38,015 nt of DNA from Rodentolepis nana. Taxonomy: Eukaryota; Platyhelminthes; Cestoda; Cyclophyllidea; Hymenolepididae. Positions within the stretch are counted from its first letter, which is position 1; every line of letters starts with the position of its first letter. Location of the stretch: positions 1 to 38,015 of the forward strand of contig UZAE01000100.1 of assembly GCA_900617975.1 (NCBI GenBank), given 5' to 3'. Both the position numbers and the translations under genes were made by a program. The notes under the pieces were generated by a model. That model was not told where the DNA came from, did no database searches, and saw only the letters and a list, made by a program, of their open reading frames with translations. Positions 26,567 through 37,706 of the stretch are shown in pieces.

Positions 26567-29500
26567 ATGGCTGACGAATACCAAGACAATTACGGAACTT
26601 ATGTTTTTAACAGTAAGTATTATGAATGATGGCTAATTGTCCTACCATATAATATTTTGGTTAATTAGGATATATTTTGCCTTTTTAAGTAGTCACTGAA
26701 AAGAAGAATATATTTTGAAAATATTGTGCTTTTTATTAAATCATGAAATAAAACGTTTTTTCTTCTATCAATACTTTATAGATTACACCAGAAACTGTGA
26801 GCTTGCCAAGGCGTCAGCAACGCACGATGAAGCTAAAGGTGTATATTCAAAATGGCTTACTTTAATCGATTGAGTTTATTTTAATTAATATTGTCAATAA
26901 AATTAAAATATTTTGAAACATTTTAAAGTTCAATAAAATCTAAGAGATATTAGAGGATTTGTAAAACGAGCCAAACCAAAAGTGCAAGGAAAATGAATAT
27001 TTATTAATTAAAAAATCAATAAAATATTGTTTTTCCCTTTCATTTTAATTTATTATTTGATTTTGAATCGTGCATTGCAGATTTATTTTAATTGCGTCCA
27101 AAATACAGAATATTCTTTTAAAATAGCTAATACTTATAGGCTCCATTTTATTTCTAATGAGGTCAGATTAATTTAACTTAATATTCTTTAATTTAGCGGA
27201 TATACTGAGAAATGCTGCGACGTCAAATATGAGAAGAAATGTATCTTCACAAAGTAAGTTCCGATGTTAACCTTTCACATAAGTGAAAAATCGAAATGAT
27301 GGAAGATCTTAAAACACTTTATATGTTTTACAATGGGTTGAGATCGAAATTATTTATATAATATTTATTTCATATCGAGATATTATGCATGCTCACTCCA
27401 GAGTTGTAGAGCAAGACGATTTCTTTCTAATGTTACCAAACAAACGGCGTTGAGCCAGCAAACAATGTAGACTAAATATTGATGCAAAAATCGACCACAT
27501 TCCGCGCGTTCCATCAAATAAGCTACATCGTATTATCTTTTTAACAGACTATAATCGCTTTAGTTTAAATTGAAATTTTTTTAAAAAGCTCAATACACTT
27601 CTGTATCGTGGTGAATAGAAAATAAATGGTATTGTAGTTACTTTCCGCCACTAACTCAAATGCACACTACTTAGACCCATTAATTTTCATAAGCCTTATT
27701 ACACACGCATACACGCACGCTATATATATAATTAAATAAATTTTATTTGCTACGCTTAAATTACTTTGACAAGTTCTTTAATCAATAAAGTTTTTTATAA
27801 TGGGTCTAAGATAACGGGTAATTCAACAACTTTATCGCTACACGAATTTTGTCATTTTAGGACCAAGAAATACATACAGTCAAAGCGCATCTCTTTGGGC
27901 AAAGAAATGGCCAAATCTCAGTAAGATAATTTCCTATTGACAAATTGATATTTTTATCCTTGTTGCTTCTTACATCTTAAATTTGATCTGTAGACGACCA
28001 GTCAGATTACCTAAGTTTGGATTCCGATAGTGATTCTGACAGCTGCTGTGGAAGCAGTACCTCATGCACTTGCAGCAAATGTTGTGAATCAACATGCTGT
28101 TCTTCCAACAAATCCTCTTCATTTTATACTAGTGAACTGTGTGGGTGTCACTGCGATTGCCAGCTTATTGAAGATCGTCAACGTAAGTTAATTTCGTTGG
28201 TGGAGTAACCGAAAATAAATAATTACAGGTTAAAATTTTACATCCTCAAGTAAAAGTATACAGTTAATAGAGCCAACGACATGAATATAGAGTCAACAGC
28301 AACATGGAAAAGCATCGTAAATACAAGCGTTCGTCGAATGAAACCGAGGAACAGCGAAATAATTCCATGAGCACATGTCAAAGAACATCGAAGTCCCATT
28401 TTATTTAAATTTCAAATGCGCCCATTTTGTACAAGGAAGAAACCAAATGAGAAATTTAGGAGAGATACGAAGTTCATTTTGCCTATCAACTTTAGAAACT
28501 ATCATAAGTAATCATTTAATCACGGCAAGGCAAATGCCATCAAATGCTGCATTGTCATTTGTTTTGTGGCCTTTATTCAACATCTAACTTTGATGATTTT
28601 AATCAGACTGCCATGCTTTGTTTCCAATAGAGTCATTATAAATCTTCTAGGGTAGGATGGCTAAAGCGATGATGAAATTAGAAAATAGGAATAGCAGACC
28701 TTTTCATTGATTTTCTCCAGAAAACCGTCAAATTCTGCAGTTTTGATAGTTTTTACTTCTTCCAGGAGGATATAAGGAAAGAGATACCCAGATATCAATG
28801 AAAGAGAGTAGTCCTGGCAAAAGCAGCCAACGTTATAGCAGCAACGTTACCTAAACTGAATGACAAAGGCAACAATTTGGAATTCCACTATTTTCATCAT
28901 TTCTAGAGCAATAATGTGCTGTGCATTCAATTAACTCAACATTTCTTGCATATTGATTGGAATGTTCAAATGTTTTGAGTAGAATTATTAAATATATCCC
29001 CAAAAACTAAATTGTATACAAATATTAATCATTTATAAATTAAAATCTGCTCATTAATTGAAGCTAACCGACGTATTATTATGATATCTTTATTTTAAAA
29101 CTAAAATTCAAGGTTCTCTGGCAAGGAGAAGATTCAGCTGTAAGTCCGGAACTAACTATTCTACAAACGAAAATATTTCAACGGATTAAAATTTCCAAAA
29201 AATTTAAATTTTGTTTGCACGATGTTTTTTTCGAATAGGAAGTTTTGTTGAGGCAGAAAATCAGAGTAAAGAAATGTGCTAACGTATCACTGAGTCTTAC
29301 ATCGAGAAATTACTTTTATAACGCAATGGAAATTGTCAGCATCTGAATTAATAACCTCCTAACATGTTTGAAAGAAATAGAAGTCACACTTTTATTGTAT
29401 TTCTTCTGTTATAGACCGCAGGAGCAGAAGACACCGTAAGAAATTTGAGTTATAATAATTCGAATTCATTTAGAGTCATTGCCATGAGACAGTTTATTAT

Positions 29501-32500
29501 ACGCCGTCAAATCAAATTTTTATATTTCAGATAATCACATGATAGGCTCCGATTCTTCATCCTTTAGTTCTTTATCGTCTGTATCACCTTCATCGTTATC
29601 TTGTTGTGAGTAGTTCATTTCCTAATATTATAATTTAATTAGCAGTCACGTAGTAATTACTCAGTCATTAATTTAAAATTTTGGAAGAGAATTTTAAGTA
29701 AATAAAAAATGCACACTTTTTTATTGATTTTAGATTGTAAAAGTAACACACGCGGTAAATCAAGTGAGTATGTTGAAGCTATTCAAAAATCAAGATAAAA
29801 AGAATAATTGAACAATATCATATTAAAATATTAAATACCGAATGATTTGTGAGGTCCAGTATTATGATATTGCATTTATCGGATTTATTATAACTATATG
29901 GCGGAAACAAACTGCATTTGTTTGAGTTATTTAAATTTTTAATTAATTGGTGGATGTTCTGTTTGTCATAAATCTAATGGCGAAAGTATTCAGCAGGAAA
30001 GGAAATCTTGCATCTCTACATATGTTGCAATGAGAAGTGCGTTGAAATTTAATTTCATTAAAATTTCAGATGTTCGAGAAAAAAGGATGATCGCTACGTC
30101 TCAGCCAAGTAATTTGTTCAGAAATAAGTTTAAATCGACTTAGGCCAGTAGAGGGATATTAAAATTAAACATTTTTCGATTATTTATATTAAAATATATC
30201 ACCAACTGATACGTTAAATAATTTAAATGGAAATTTAAAGGCAAATCACAAGGTGGAAATACAATGAGTTCTGGTACGTTTTCAAACAAAATAGACAATA
30301 ACATCGGAACTTAAGACCACAATTCTATTATCGACCATGAACTATATAAGCGGAAAAATTGTTTTGCTCATGGCCTTCTAACTTAGCTTCTTTGCAGGCT
30401 TCCAAACTTAATTTTTGCAATTGCCGTTGAACTAATGATCTTCCTGGGTCTCAAATCTAGAGCGAAATTAAATGCTGAAACATGTTTTTTTTGTAGAACG
30501 TTACCACAAATGCAAAACGCCTCACGAAAGCACATCTCGTAAGAAGAATATTTTCTACGGTTTTTATCTAACCTAGCACATTTAGTTTTGCTTAATGGAA
30601 GCAAAATGCATGATCAAATTAAGAGATAAAGTTGAATCATGTTTCCATTATTTTAGGTTTCAAAAGGAATCGTAGCACAAACCGTATGTTTCTATCATCG
30701 TTCAATAAGGATTTACATAAGGATTTTACAGCTTAAGTTTTAGCGTAAATGATTGCAGGTTTCAGGGATTTTTTGGTTTTCAAGACGAAAGTTTCATATT
30801 TACTGATTTTGCAAATATAACTCTAATTTGATTGAGTTCAGAATAACAAGTATAAAGAGGCTTGGCTTAGATAGTGAAGCTACCTTAATCGCCTAAAGAA
30901 GTTAATCCAATTGCCTTACCAAAGAACTAATTATCATCCCAAGGCCAACGAGAAACACCAGCGTTTACCGAATGAGAAGACCAAGTGTAATGTAGGACGA
31001 ATTGGAGTGAGTACGAGAGGAAAAAAGCGGGATAAGTAGAGGTAATTGGGAGATGAAATTGAACCATTGGTGGTGAGCTAGGGCAACCAGAATTGTGATA
31101 GGCACGCAAAATGAGTTAGACTTCGAGGCGCTGTCTGTTTTATCCCTTGAAGGTCTTGTGCAATTACGTGAAGAACAATAATCAATCAAAAGTCATCGAC
31201 TGATAGTTCTTATGTCGCAAAACGTAAACAAAACAAATTTAGCTGACAAAATCAATAAATGTATTTGAAAAAAACATTCTATTTAGAAATGTTAGTTATC
31301 AGATCATCACGACAGTGCAATTCGAATAAAGACATTCTTGTTAAATTTATTTATAAGATTCCCCTTTATGATTTTTAAATAGCATTAAATAATCATTGAA
31401 TCGGTTTATACCACATTTAATAGCAAATCCTATTTTCTAATAATAGGCAATGGCTTGTATCAAGGAGGTAAGACTATTTTTAAAATGCTTCTGAAGTACC
31501 TTATTATCTCTAACAAAAAACCAATAATCGTTTAAGTGATCCCCGAACTTCGGCCCGGTCCATATGGAAGTAAGTAACAGATTTGCTACAAATGAAAGTT
31601 CCTAGGAATAAAACATAAAAGAGAGAAAATATTAACTCAAGGAGAATATTCTTATATATTAATAATTCGATTTCGTATTTCCATTGCTTAAATGTGCGTT
31701 GAGATGATTGAATGCCATGGTTTCTGAGTTCTATTTTGGCTATCTTGGCTAGATAAATTTTTCACCGAAGAAGACGTATATCGAAAATATTTCCGCGATT
31801 CCTCCGCTACAAGAGGTAAATGAAAGTCGTATTCCAACTTCTTTGCTTAACATCACCGTAGTATCTAAGGCACTGAGAGCATTTAACTTGACAAATTATT
31901 ATCATTATTCTTATCAGTCCATTCATAGATCACTGCCTATGCTTTCTTTTCTTTTCGCTTTGTTTTCACACGTTTATTTGGGCTTCCTACTTGTGTGTGA
32001 TCATTTAATTTTATCTCACTTAATATCTTAACAACGTACTGAGTACTTATTGGCTGTGGTTTTCTCTCATGTTTAGCCCACCCCGAACCTGATCTTATAC
32101 TCTATCCTGTCAGTGAATTGTATTTGGAATTGTCTTCTAACAGCAATAAGCAAACTCAGTTAATTTAACTTCACCTTTTTTTTCTTCAATTCTCCAAATT
32201 CTGGTCACATTTGCAGCCAAAACCACAGAAGTCTAGTTCAATGTATTGATAAGAGCCTAAGAATCAAATTTTTTCCAAGACATTTTCCGTAAAATTGAAA
32301 CTTTCCTGACTAGGATAATAAAATATATATATATTTCGAAATGCATTTTTGCTTTAGGCATGATAGTTGGACCACCTGATCATATGATGTATTCACGTAA
32401 GTAGCATATAACCGCAGAAAATTGTGCCTGCTTAAAAAGATAACTGAGTGTTATACTAAGTCTCATGTTTTCCTCAAAAAATATAGCTAATGAAGTGGAG

Positions 32501-32740
32501 GAAAAAAGAAAAATTTCCTATTTAGACTAAATACTTTCACACTTGTGAGTAAATGCTGCAGTGTGATCAGCTGGAGATTGAAAATAACCGCGCACAATCT
32601 AAAATGGCAGCTTTCTATTTTTCGTCACGAAGGTTTAAATTTTGTTTTAACAAGCGACTTCTTACCGCTAACCAAAATGCTTTAAAATTATTAACTTGAA
32701 TAAGAATTAAACTAACGTTTTCTTCCTTTCTTTAGATTGA
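26567..32740 (+). CDS. Micro-exon gene of unknown function (18 coding exons in core model, 290 aa)
   Basis: Core exons: 26567-26612, 26782-26838, 27197-27253, 27861-27920, 27994-28182, 29415-29435, 29531-29605, 29734-29763, 30070-30108, 30241-30273, 30497-30538, 30657-30683, 31447-31467, 31537-31569, 31753-31815, 32077-32112, 32358-32396, 32736-32740 (ends TGA). All 17 introns are GT-AG in phase 1, and every internal exon is a multiple of three (21, 27, 30, 33 nt and so on). This is the architecture of flatworm micro-exon genes. The product begins MADEYQDNYGTY with no signal peptide or membrane segment. Exon 5 is Cys/Ser-rich after an Asp-Ser run. A basic segment (RRSRRH) and a Ser-rich segment follow. 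The C-terminal exons contain LRPGPYG, FFTEEDVYRKYFRD and HPEPDLILYPV. I recognise no family. Some small exons were chosen partly because they kept frame, so individual ones may be wrong; the overall pattern is firmer. Schistosome MEGs are usually secreted; this one may not be. Confidence 0.75.
28766..28854 (+). other. Candidate alternative exon: 42-nt cassette or terminal exon with stop
   Basis: After acceptor CTTCCAG (to 28765) the phase-1 frame continues from exon 5 as GYKERDTQISMKESSPGKS and reaches TAA at 28852-28854. Used whole, it would end the protein early, just after the Cys-rich exon. If the weak donor A|GTAGTC is used at 28807, it becomes a 42-nt symmetric cassette instead. Either form keeps the phase of the gene. 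Confidence 0.4.
29113..29139 (+). other. Candidate 27-nt cassette exon
   Basis: The sequence between AATTCAAG and T|GTAAGT is 27 nt, phase 1 on both sides, reading RSLARRRFS when joined to exon 5. The donor is consensus; the acceptor has a poor pyrimidine tract, as do two other exons in this gene. Included before 29415-29435 it would extend the basic segment in frame. Confidence 0.5.
29239..29265 (+). other. Second candidate 27-nt cassette exon
   Basis: The acceptor TTTTTTTCGAATAG has a good pyrimidine run, and the donor A|GTAAAG is moderate. The exon is 27 nt, phase 1 on both sides, reading SFVEAENQ after the shared first codon. Spliced directly after the 29113-29139 exon, the join would make T|GA, a stop. 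The two would therefore have to be mutually exclusive in coding transcripts. Confidence 0.4.
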
Positions 32741-33147
32741 TTAAACTTGACTATTTTTCAAGAAAAACGACTTGTTTCTCTTTACTTCGATATAATCTAC
32801 ATCGTCATCCACAAACCAAACAGTGTCTTTTTGTCAATAACTTCAAGCACATTTGTTTCAAGTTGGTTTTTTGTCGGTTTTTTTCCTTCAGGAAGAAATA
32901 AATTCACAAGTCTACAACACGAATCGATTCCAAAATCTAATCGAATCACTTTTACATTTCATTATATCAACTTAGTGCAAATCGGTTTACTAAATTAAAT
33001 AACCTATAAGAAATTCAATTAAAGTAGCAGATAAATTTAATTATAACATTTACTATAAAGTTTTGCCTGGTTTACAAAGTGCAGACAAATGATTACTGAG
33101 TGGATTAACATGTACTTTAGAGAAAATGTTTGAAAATAAGCAATAAA
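32741..33147 (+). terminator. 3' untranslated region of the micro-exon gene with two poly(A) signals
   Basis: The last exon contributes only the final two bases of a His codon and the TGA (32738-32740). AATAAA hexamers follow at 32897-32902 and 33142-33147; either could end the transcript. An 83-codon open frame at 32747-32998 in this span has no support as a gene. Confidence 0.5.
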
Positions 33148-34231
33148 TCAACAAATAATTTTTATTTTATTCATATATTGGTTGGAAGGAATCATGTTAC
33201 AATTTTTTCTGACCATCCTTCTCCTATCGAATATTTCATTTTTAACTCGATAGCACAACGAGAATGAGGTTGTAGGACTTCTAAACAGTATGAATTCATT
33301 CGTATGGAGATAATCAAAGTTTGAAAATTAAAACAAATTCCATAGTGTGTTCAATAATTGGATTTATTTCTGCACATTCATTACCATACCCAGTGGAAGA
33401 CTCCGCCCTCACTCCAACCTCTAATTCATTGCTCCAGGATATCTAGACAAAACTAATTGAGATACATTTTAATATTTATTTCAGTTTAAGAAGACCGTTC
33501 TGGTTAAATAATGGAAATGAATTTTCGTATAACATACCCAAAAACTTCTCAATTGATAAATTGTAAATGCTTACAAACCTTAATTAAGAAATCTGTTTGA
33601 GTCAATTGAGTACTTGGCCGGGTCATCAAGGAAGTGGCACTACAGTCCGTTGAAAATCAAGATTCAGTGCTCTTAAAAGGACAGTTTATACTTAGTACTA
33701 ATTGATGTTCATGCGAGTACGTGATGATTGAAGGTAGAACCACCACCAAATCAAAAACAACGTGCCTTTTATTTCCATTTAAGATGTCAGACAAATTAGA
33801 TCCAAATACTTATCAAAGGTCAAAGAAAATTAACGAAAGGAAATTACGTTTTGTAGATTTTGCGACACAGTATGTTCTATAAGACCTCGTGAGGGGCAAT
33901 TGATTATGTTAGGAGGAACATTTTTAGTGAAATAGATCATGACTAAAGAAGTTTACAAGGTAATATTTAGATTGGAGTACTAAAACAAATCTTAAGCCTC
34001 AAATAACTACTTAAGTCGACTTCATATTAATATAAGAATGAGAAACCATGTAAACTCACGTACAATCAAAGACTAATTCTAAACGTTTGGTGTTTTTGAA
34101 CCGTACTAATTTAACTAAAATATTTCTCGGGCAAATTACAATCAACCAGTGATATCCATTTTCGTCATGGGAATCGCATCAACTAACAAGGCTATTGTTA
34201 TCAATAATATGACAGATGTAAAAGTTAACTA
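33148..34231. other. Spacer between the micro-exon gene and mariner copy 2
   Basis: AT-rich DNA with no open frame over 60 codons. I recognise no repeat or RNA gene in it. Confidence 0.6.
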
Positions 34232-35541
34232 TTAGGTTGGCAACTAAGTCATTGCCAATTTCAAATAAGAAGGCAAATTCGGAATTTTTGTTTAAAAATA
34301 TAACTTTATTCAATTAGATATTGGCCGTTCTTGTCGATTACCTTCTTCCATCGTTCTGGCAGAGTAAAAATTCCCCGTTCGTAAAATGTCTGGTCTTTGC
34401 TATTAAAAAACTGAATTAGGTGTGATCCGACATCATCCGCGTTGTTAACAATTTTACCATTTAAAGAGTTTTGCATGGAACGAAACAAATGGTAATCCGA
34501 AGGCGCAAGGTCAGGGCTATATGGTGGGTGTAACAAAACAAAACAAAACATCCCAACCCAGTTCCAATAATTTTTGCCGAGTAACCAAATATGTGTGGGG
34601 CCTTGCGTTATCATGATGGAAAACAACAGCCTTCCGATTTGATAATGCCGGCGGCCGCTTATCTTCAACTGCATCCTTCAGTTTTGCCAGTTGTTCAACA
34701 TACACATTTGAATTTATCGTTTGGTTCTGCGGCATGAGTTCAAAATACAAAATTCCTTTGTGATCCCACCACCAGACTGACAGCATAATCTTTTTTGGTG
34801 AATCTCTGCTTTTCATACTGTTTGGGCTGGTTGATCTTGCTTCACCCATGATCTCTTGCGAGTAACATTGTTATAAACTATCCACTTTTCGTCGCCAGTA
34901 ACTAGGTTCTTCAGAAATGGATCATTCTCATTCTCATTGCGTTTCAGTAGCGGCGAATCACAGATGCTAATCCGTTGCGTCAAATGAATTTCCTTTAACT
35001 GGTGAGGGATCCATCAATCAAGTTTCTTGACATAACCAAGGGTTTCATTTTACTTCAATGCATGTATGCGACACATTGAGCAGCTTCTCTGCAATATCTC
35101 GTGTTGTGCTGTGACGATTTGAATCGATAATGGCCTTGATATGGGTTTCATCCACTTCGACTGGGCGGCCAGATCGTTGTGAATTTTTCAGTGAAAAATC
35201 ACCGGAACGAAATCTTTCAAACCAATTTCGACACTGCCTTTCTTTTAAGGCTTCATCTCCATATACGCCACATAACTTCTTTTGTGCTTGCGATGCGTTC
35301 TTGCCTTTTCGGAAGTAATACAATAAAATGTGTCGGAAGTGCACGTCCTGTTCTTTCATTTTTAAATTGGGATAAAAACAAAACTAAAGAACTAAACAAA
35401 AAAAATTTTTACCAATTAACCTAGAAGTCCATACGGTAAGAAAAAAATAAAGGTTAGATGCTCTGGCCACGTTAACAAAACAAAAGAAAGTATAGAGTGA
35501 ATCCGTCAACAAAAACGGCAATGACTTGGTTGCCAACCCAA
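34232..35541 (-). mobile_element. Mariner transposon, copy 2 (1310 bp, defective, opposite orientation)
   Basis: This is a full-length copy matching 24100-25409 in reverse orientation. Terminal inverted repeats are at 34232-34257 and 35516-35541, with TA at 34230-34231 and 35542-35543. The flanking sequences are unlike those of copy 1, so it arose by transposition rather than by duplication of a larger block. Every lesion of copy 1 is present, and one more stop has been added. Confidence 0.97.
34306..35359 (-). pseudogene. Mariner transposase pseudogene (copy 2)
   Basis: It carries the same three frameshifts and internal TGA as copy 1, including the TTTTG expansion before the third catalytic Asp. 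In addition, a single base change (TTA in copy 1, TGA here, at 35014-35016 on the minus strand) adds a stop in KKLD-WIP, after the helix-turn-helix region. The translated pieces are otherwise the same as in copy 1, so the copies separated very recently. Confidence 0.95.
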
Positions 35542-35543
35542 TA

Positions 35544-37178
35544 CTTTCCCTATTACCACCCAAGTTCTTCCAAAGTTTCGGAATCATTCAAAGCACTTTA
35601 AAAAATAAAAGGCCTGTCAGAAGTCAGTCAAAATTATAGTTTTTACTTGAGCATAGAAAATGCACGCGTAATTATAATCTAGATTGTGAGTTGGCTAAGT
35701 AATTAATCAAGCAATGGTGTGCATACCAATGAGAAATCGTATATCAGAAATATTGTTTTTTTCGGCTAATACACATATGCAGTGATGAAGTGTCTACTAT
35801 ATTCAAAAGATGGTAAGCAGATAAGGCACGATTTCTCCAAGTAAATATGAACAATATTTGGACTACAACGAGATATTGGTGTAAAGCATGAAAGAATTGT
35901 CAAATTCCATTTGGTTGGTTTTCATGCAAATGCACCTACATGACATCTCAGGTTACTAATCGGCCTTCATTTACCCTGAGAATATTTGCAAATCTCTGAA
36001 CTGCAGTCAGCATTCACAATCTTTAACATAACTCACAGAAATTGAAATGACGTCAACAAAGTTATTAAGTTATTATACACTTAGAATACGCAAATCATTA
36101 TGGTTTGGCTTATGTACCAACACATAGAATTCAATAAGATATATGACGATTTAGCTAATGCTCTCAAACATTTTTCTCCTTATTAACAGCAGCGCAAATA
36201 TATTCGCCAATCTACCACTCATACTACAAACCTAGTTAATTTAGCAGTTACCAAACAGAAATAGACTAATTATTCACTTATAATCGCCTTTTAGAGGAAT
36301 TTAATTTAATATATGGATCGATATGATGGTTATTTTTGGATTTCGAAGATATCATATTCTAATATGGCTATAATTGTACTTAACTGATTGGAAATACGGA
36401 ATAATAAAATGTGATTAGCGTTAAGTGCCGAAAGGTGTGATGAAGGATCAATTATCCAAATACATTTACTTAACTCAGCGTTGGGTTAGACCACTAACAG
36501 AGGAGGAAACAGTACGCTACTTGATGTTAAAGGAAGTTTTATAAAGCTGCAATTAAAGGCGTGCCACAAAGTAAAATAATAAGAAGACACTGCCAATAGA
36601 TAAAATCTATATGCTAAGCTATCCAGAGGTCAAATTTGCAAAAGACTTTTTAGGGAATTTATCATGCTATTAAAAGCTCTGATTAAACTCATTCCCTTCC
36701 TGAAGGACTTTCCAATAATCTTCAGCTGTATTTAGTTTCCCTTCTCAATTTGAATTACGAGAGATTTGCTTTCAGCATTCTCATTCTTCATTTTCATTTT
36801 TATTCTCGTAAATTCGCTCGAAATCTCATATGTTTCAAATTTCACAAGTTTAATATAGTCATGTCACTTCCTCTCTCATAGTTGCTGCCTTGTTAAACTC
36901 TCATGCAGATAGGCAGATTAATCGCGTCATAAAAGTTGCGTATAGAAAAAGTGTGAGCAACGCTTTCAAATGTAGTACATGCACACAAGAGTAGACAAAA
37001 TGCCATTTTTTGCAGGTTGTAAACAAAGATGCTTTTTGCTTACATAGAATAGCAAATACAGGGCAGTTTCGATTAGCGCGAATTTAAAAAGTGTTTTTCT
37101 GTCACTTTATGAAAAAATAATGAGAAATAAGATAAAGAAAGTTCAGCTTAAAGAAATAAAAGAAGCCCAATTGGGAAT
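35544..37178. other. Intergenic stretch without a supportable gene
   Basis: AT-rich DNA without long open frames, recognisable repeats or RNA genes. If the weak terminal exon at 37179-37264 is real, its 3' untranslated region would lie here on the minus strand. Confidence 0.55.
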
Positions 37179-37264
37179 TCAGAATTTGATCGCTGTTGTA
37201 TTATTGGCTTGTTGAAGCACGTCTTTAGGTGCCGAGGCAATAGAAGCTCCTGTGTTGCTGATGT
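37179..37264 (-). CDS. Possible terminal exon of a gene extending right (weak)
   Basis: After acceptor CTCTTTATTCAAG a GC-richer reading frame gives ISNTGASIASAPKDV, then LQQANNTTAIKF and TGA at 37179-37181. A preceding 45-nt segment with GTAGTT and TTCAAG ends (37265-37309) could be a mini-intron like those in IMPDH, joining to an open stretch up to about 37425. That 45-nt segment is also a multiple of three without a stop, so it might be retained. I recognise no family and cannot trace the gene into the repeat at the window edge. Confidence 0.25.
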
Positions 37265-37706
37265 CTTGAATAAAGAGGTATAGATGAAAAATATAAGGAG
37301 AACAACTACTCATATTGTTCAACTTAAAGGAAAATGACGTAACAATACGAAGGAATAAATTGGAAGTAGTAGTTAAATAGCCTAACTGAGGCGAAATTAT
37401 ACGTCTCTCCCGTGAAAACGTATTTTCTATAATGACATCCATAAATTACGATCTGAGTGAATGTACTCTAAATCTTTACGTTGGGAAAAAACTTCACGAT
37501 ACCAGTAATTAATTGTGGACATTCTAATCGATAACGTCGATTACTTACGAGAGTTAGTAACAGTTGTCTTCTACATCGTTAAGTGGACCACCTACTTATT
37601 TGCCACTAAGTCGCCTTCCTCATTTAAGTAAATAAAGCAAAATTAGAGGCGAATCATTCACGTCGATTGCAAACGAATATTTTAACCACGTGGGGGTGTG
37701 CGATAG

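Noticed and set aside
29994..30036. Segment after TATTCAG with donor GTGCGT between two micro-exons
   Set aside because: Its length (43 nt, or 40 from a second AG) is not a multiple of three and would break the frame of all downstream exons.
31003..31176. Additional 15-nt symmetric candidates in the 30684-31446 intron (about 31003-31017 and 31157-31171)
   Set aside because: Their donors (GTACGA, GTGAAG) are weak, and such short open segments are expected by chance. They were not included in the gene model.
31537..31569. LRPGPYG in the micro-exon gene recalls the PGPGxY core of sperm-tail STPG repeats
   Set aside because: There is a single short motif without repetition or flanking consensus. 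It is noted as a hint only.
32077..32396. HPEPDLILYPV and the following residues faintly recall the DPDLVLKFGPV segment of NUS1/NgBR
   Set aside because: The similarity covers about ten residues spread over two micro-exons and lacks the rest of the family fold, so it is most likely coincidence.
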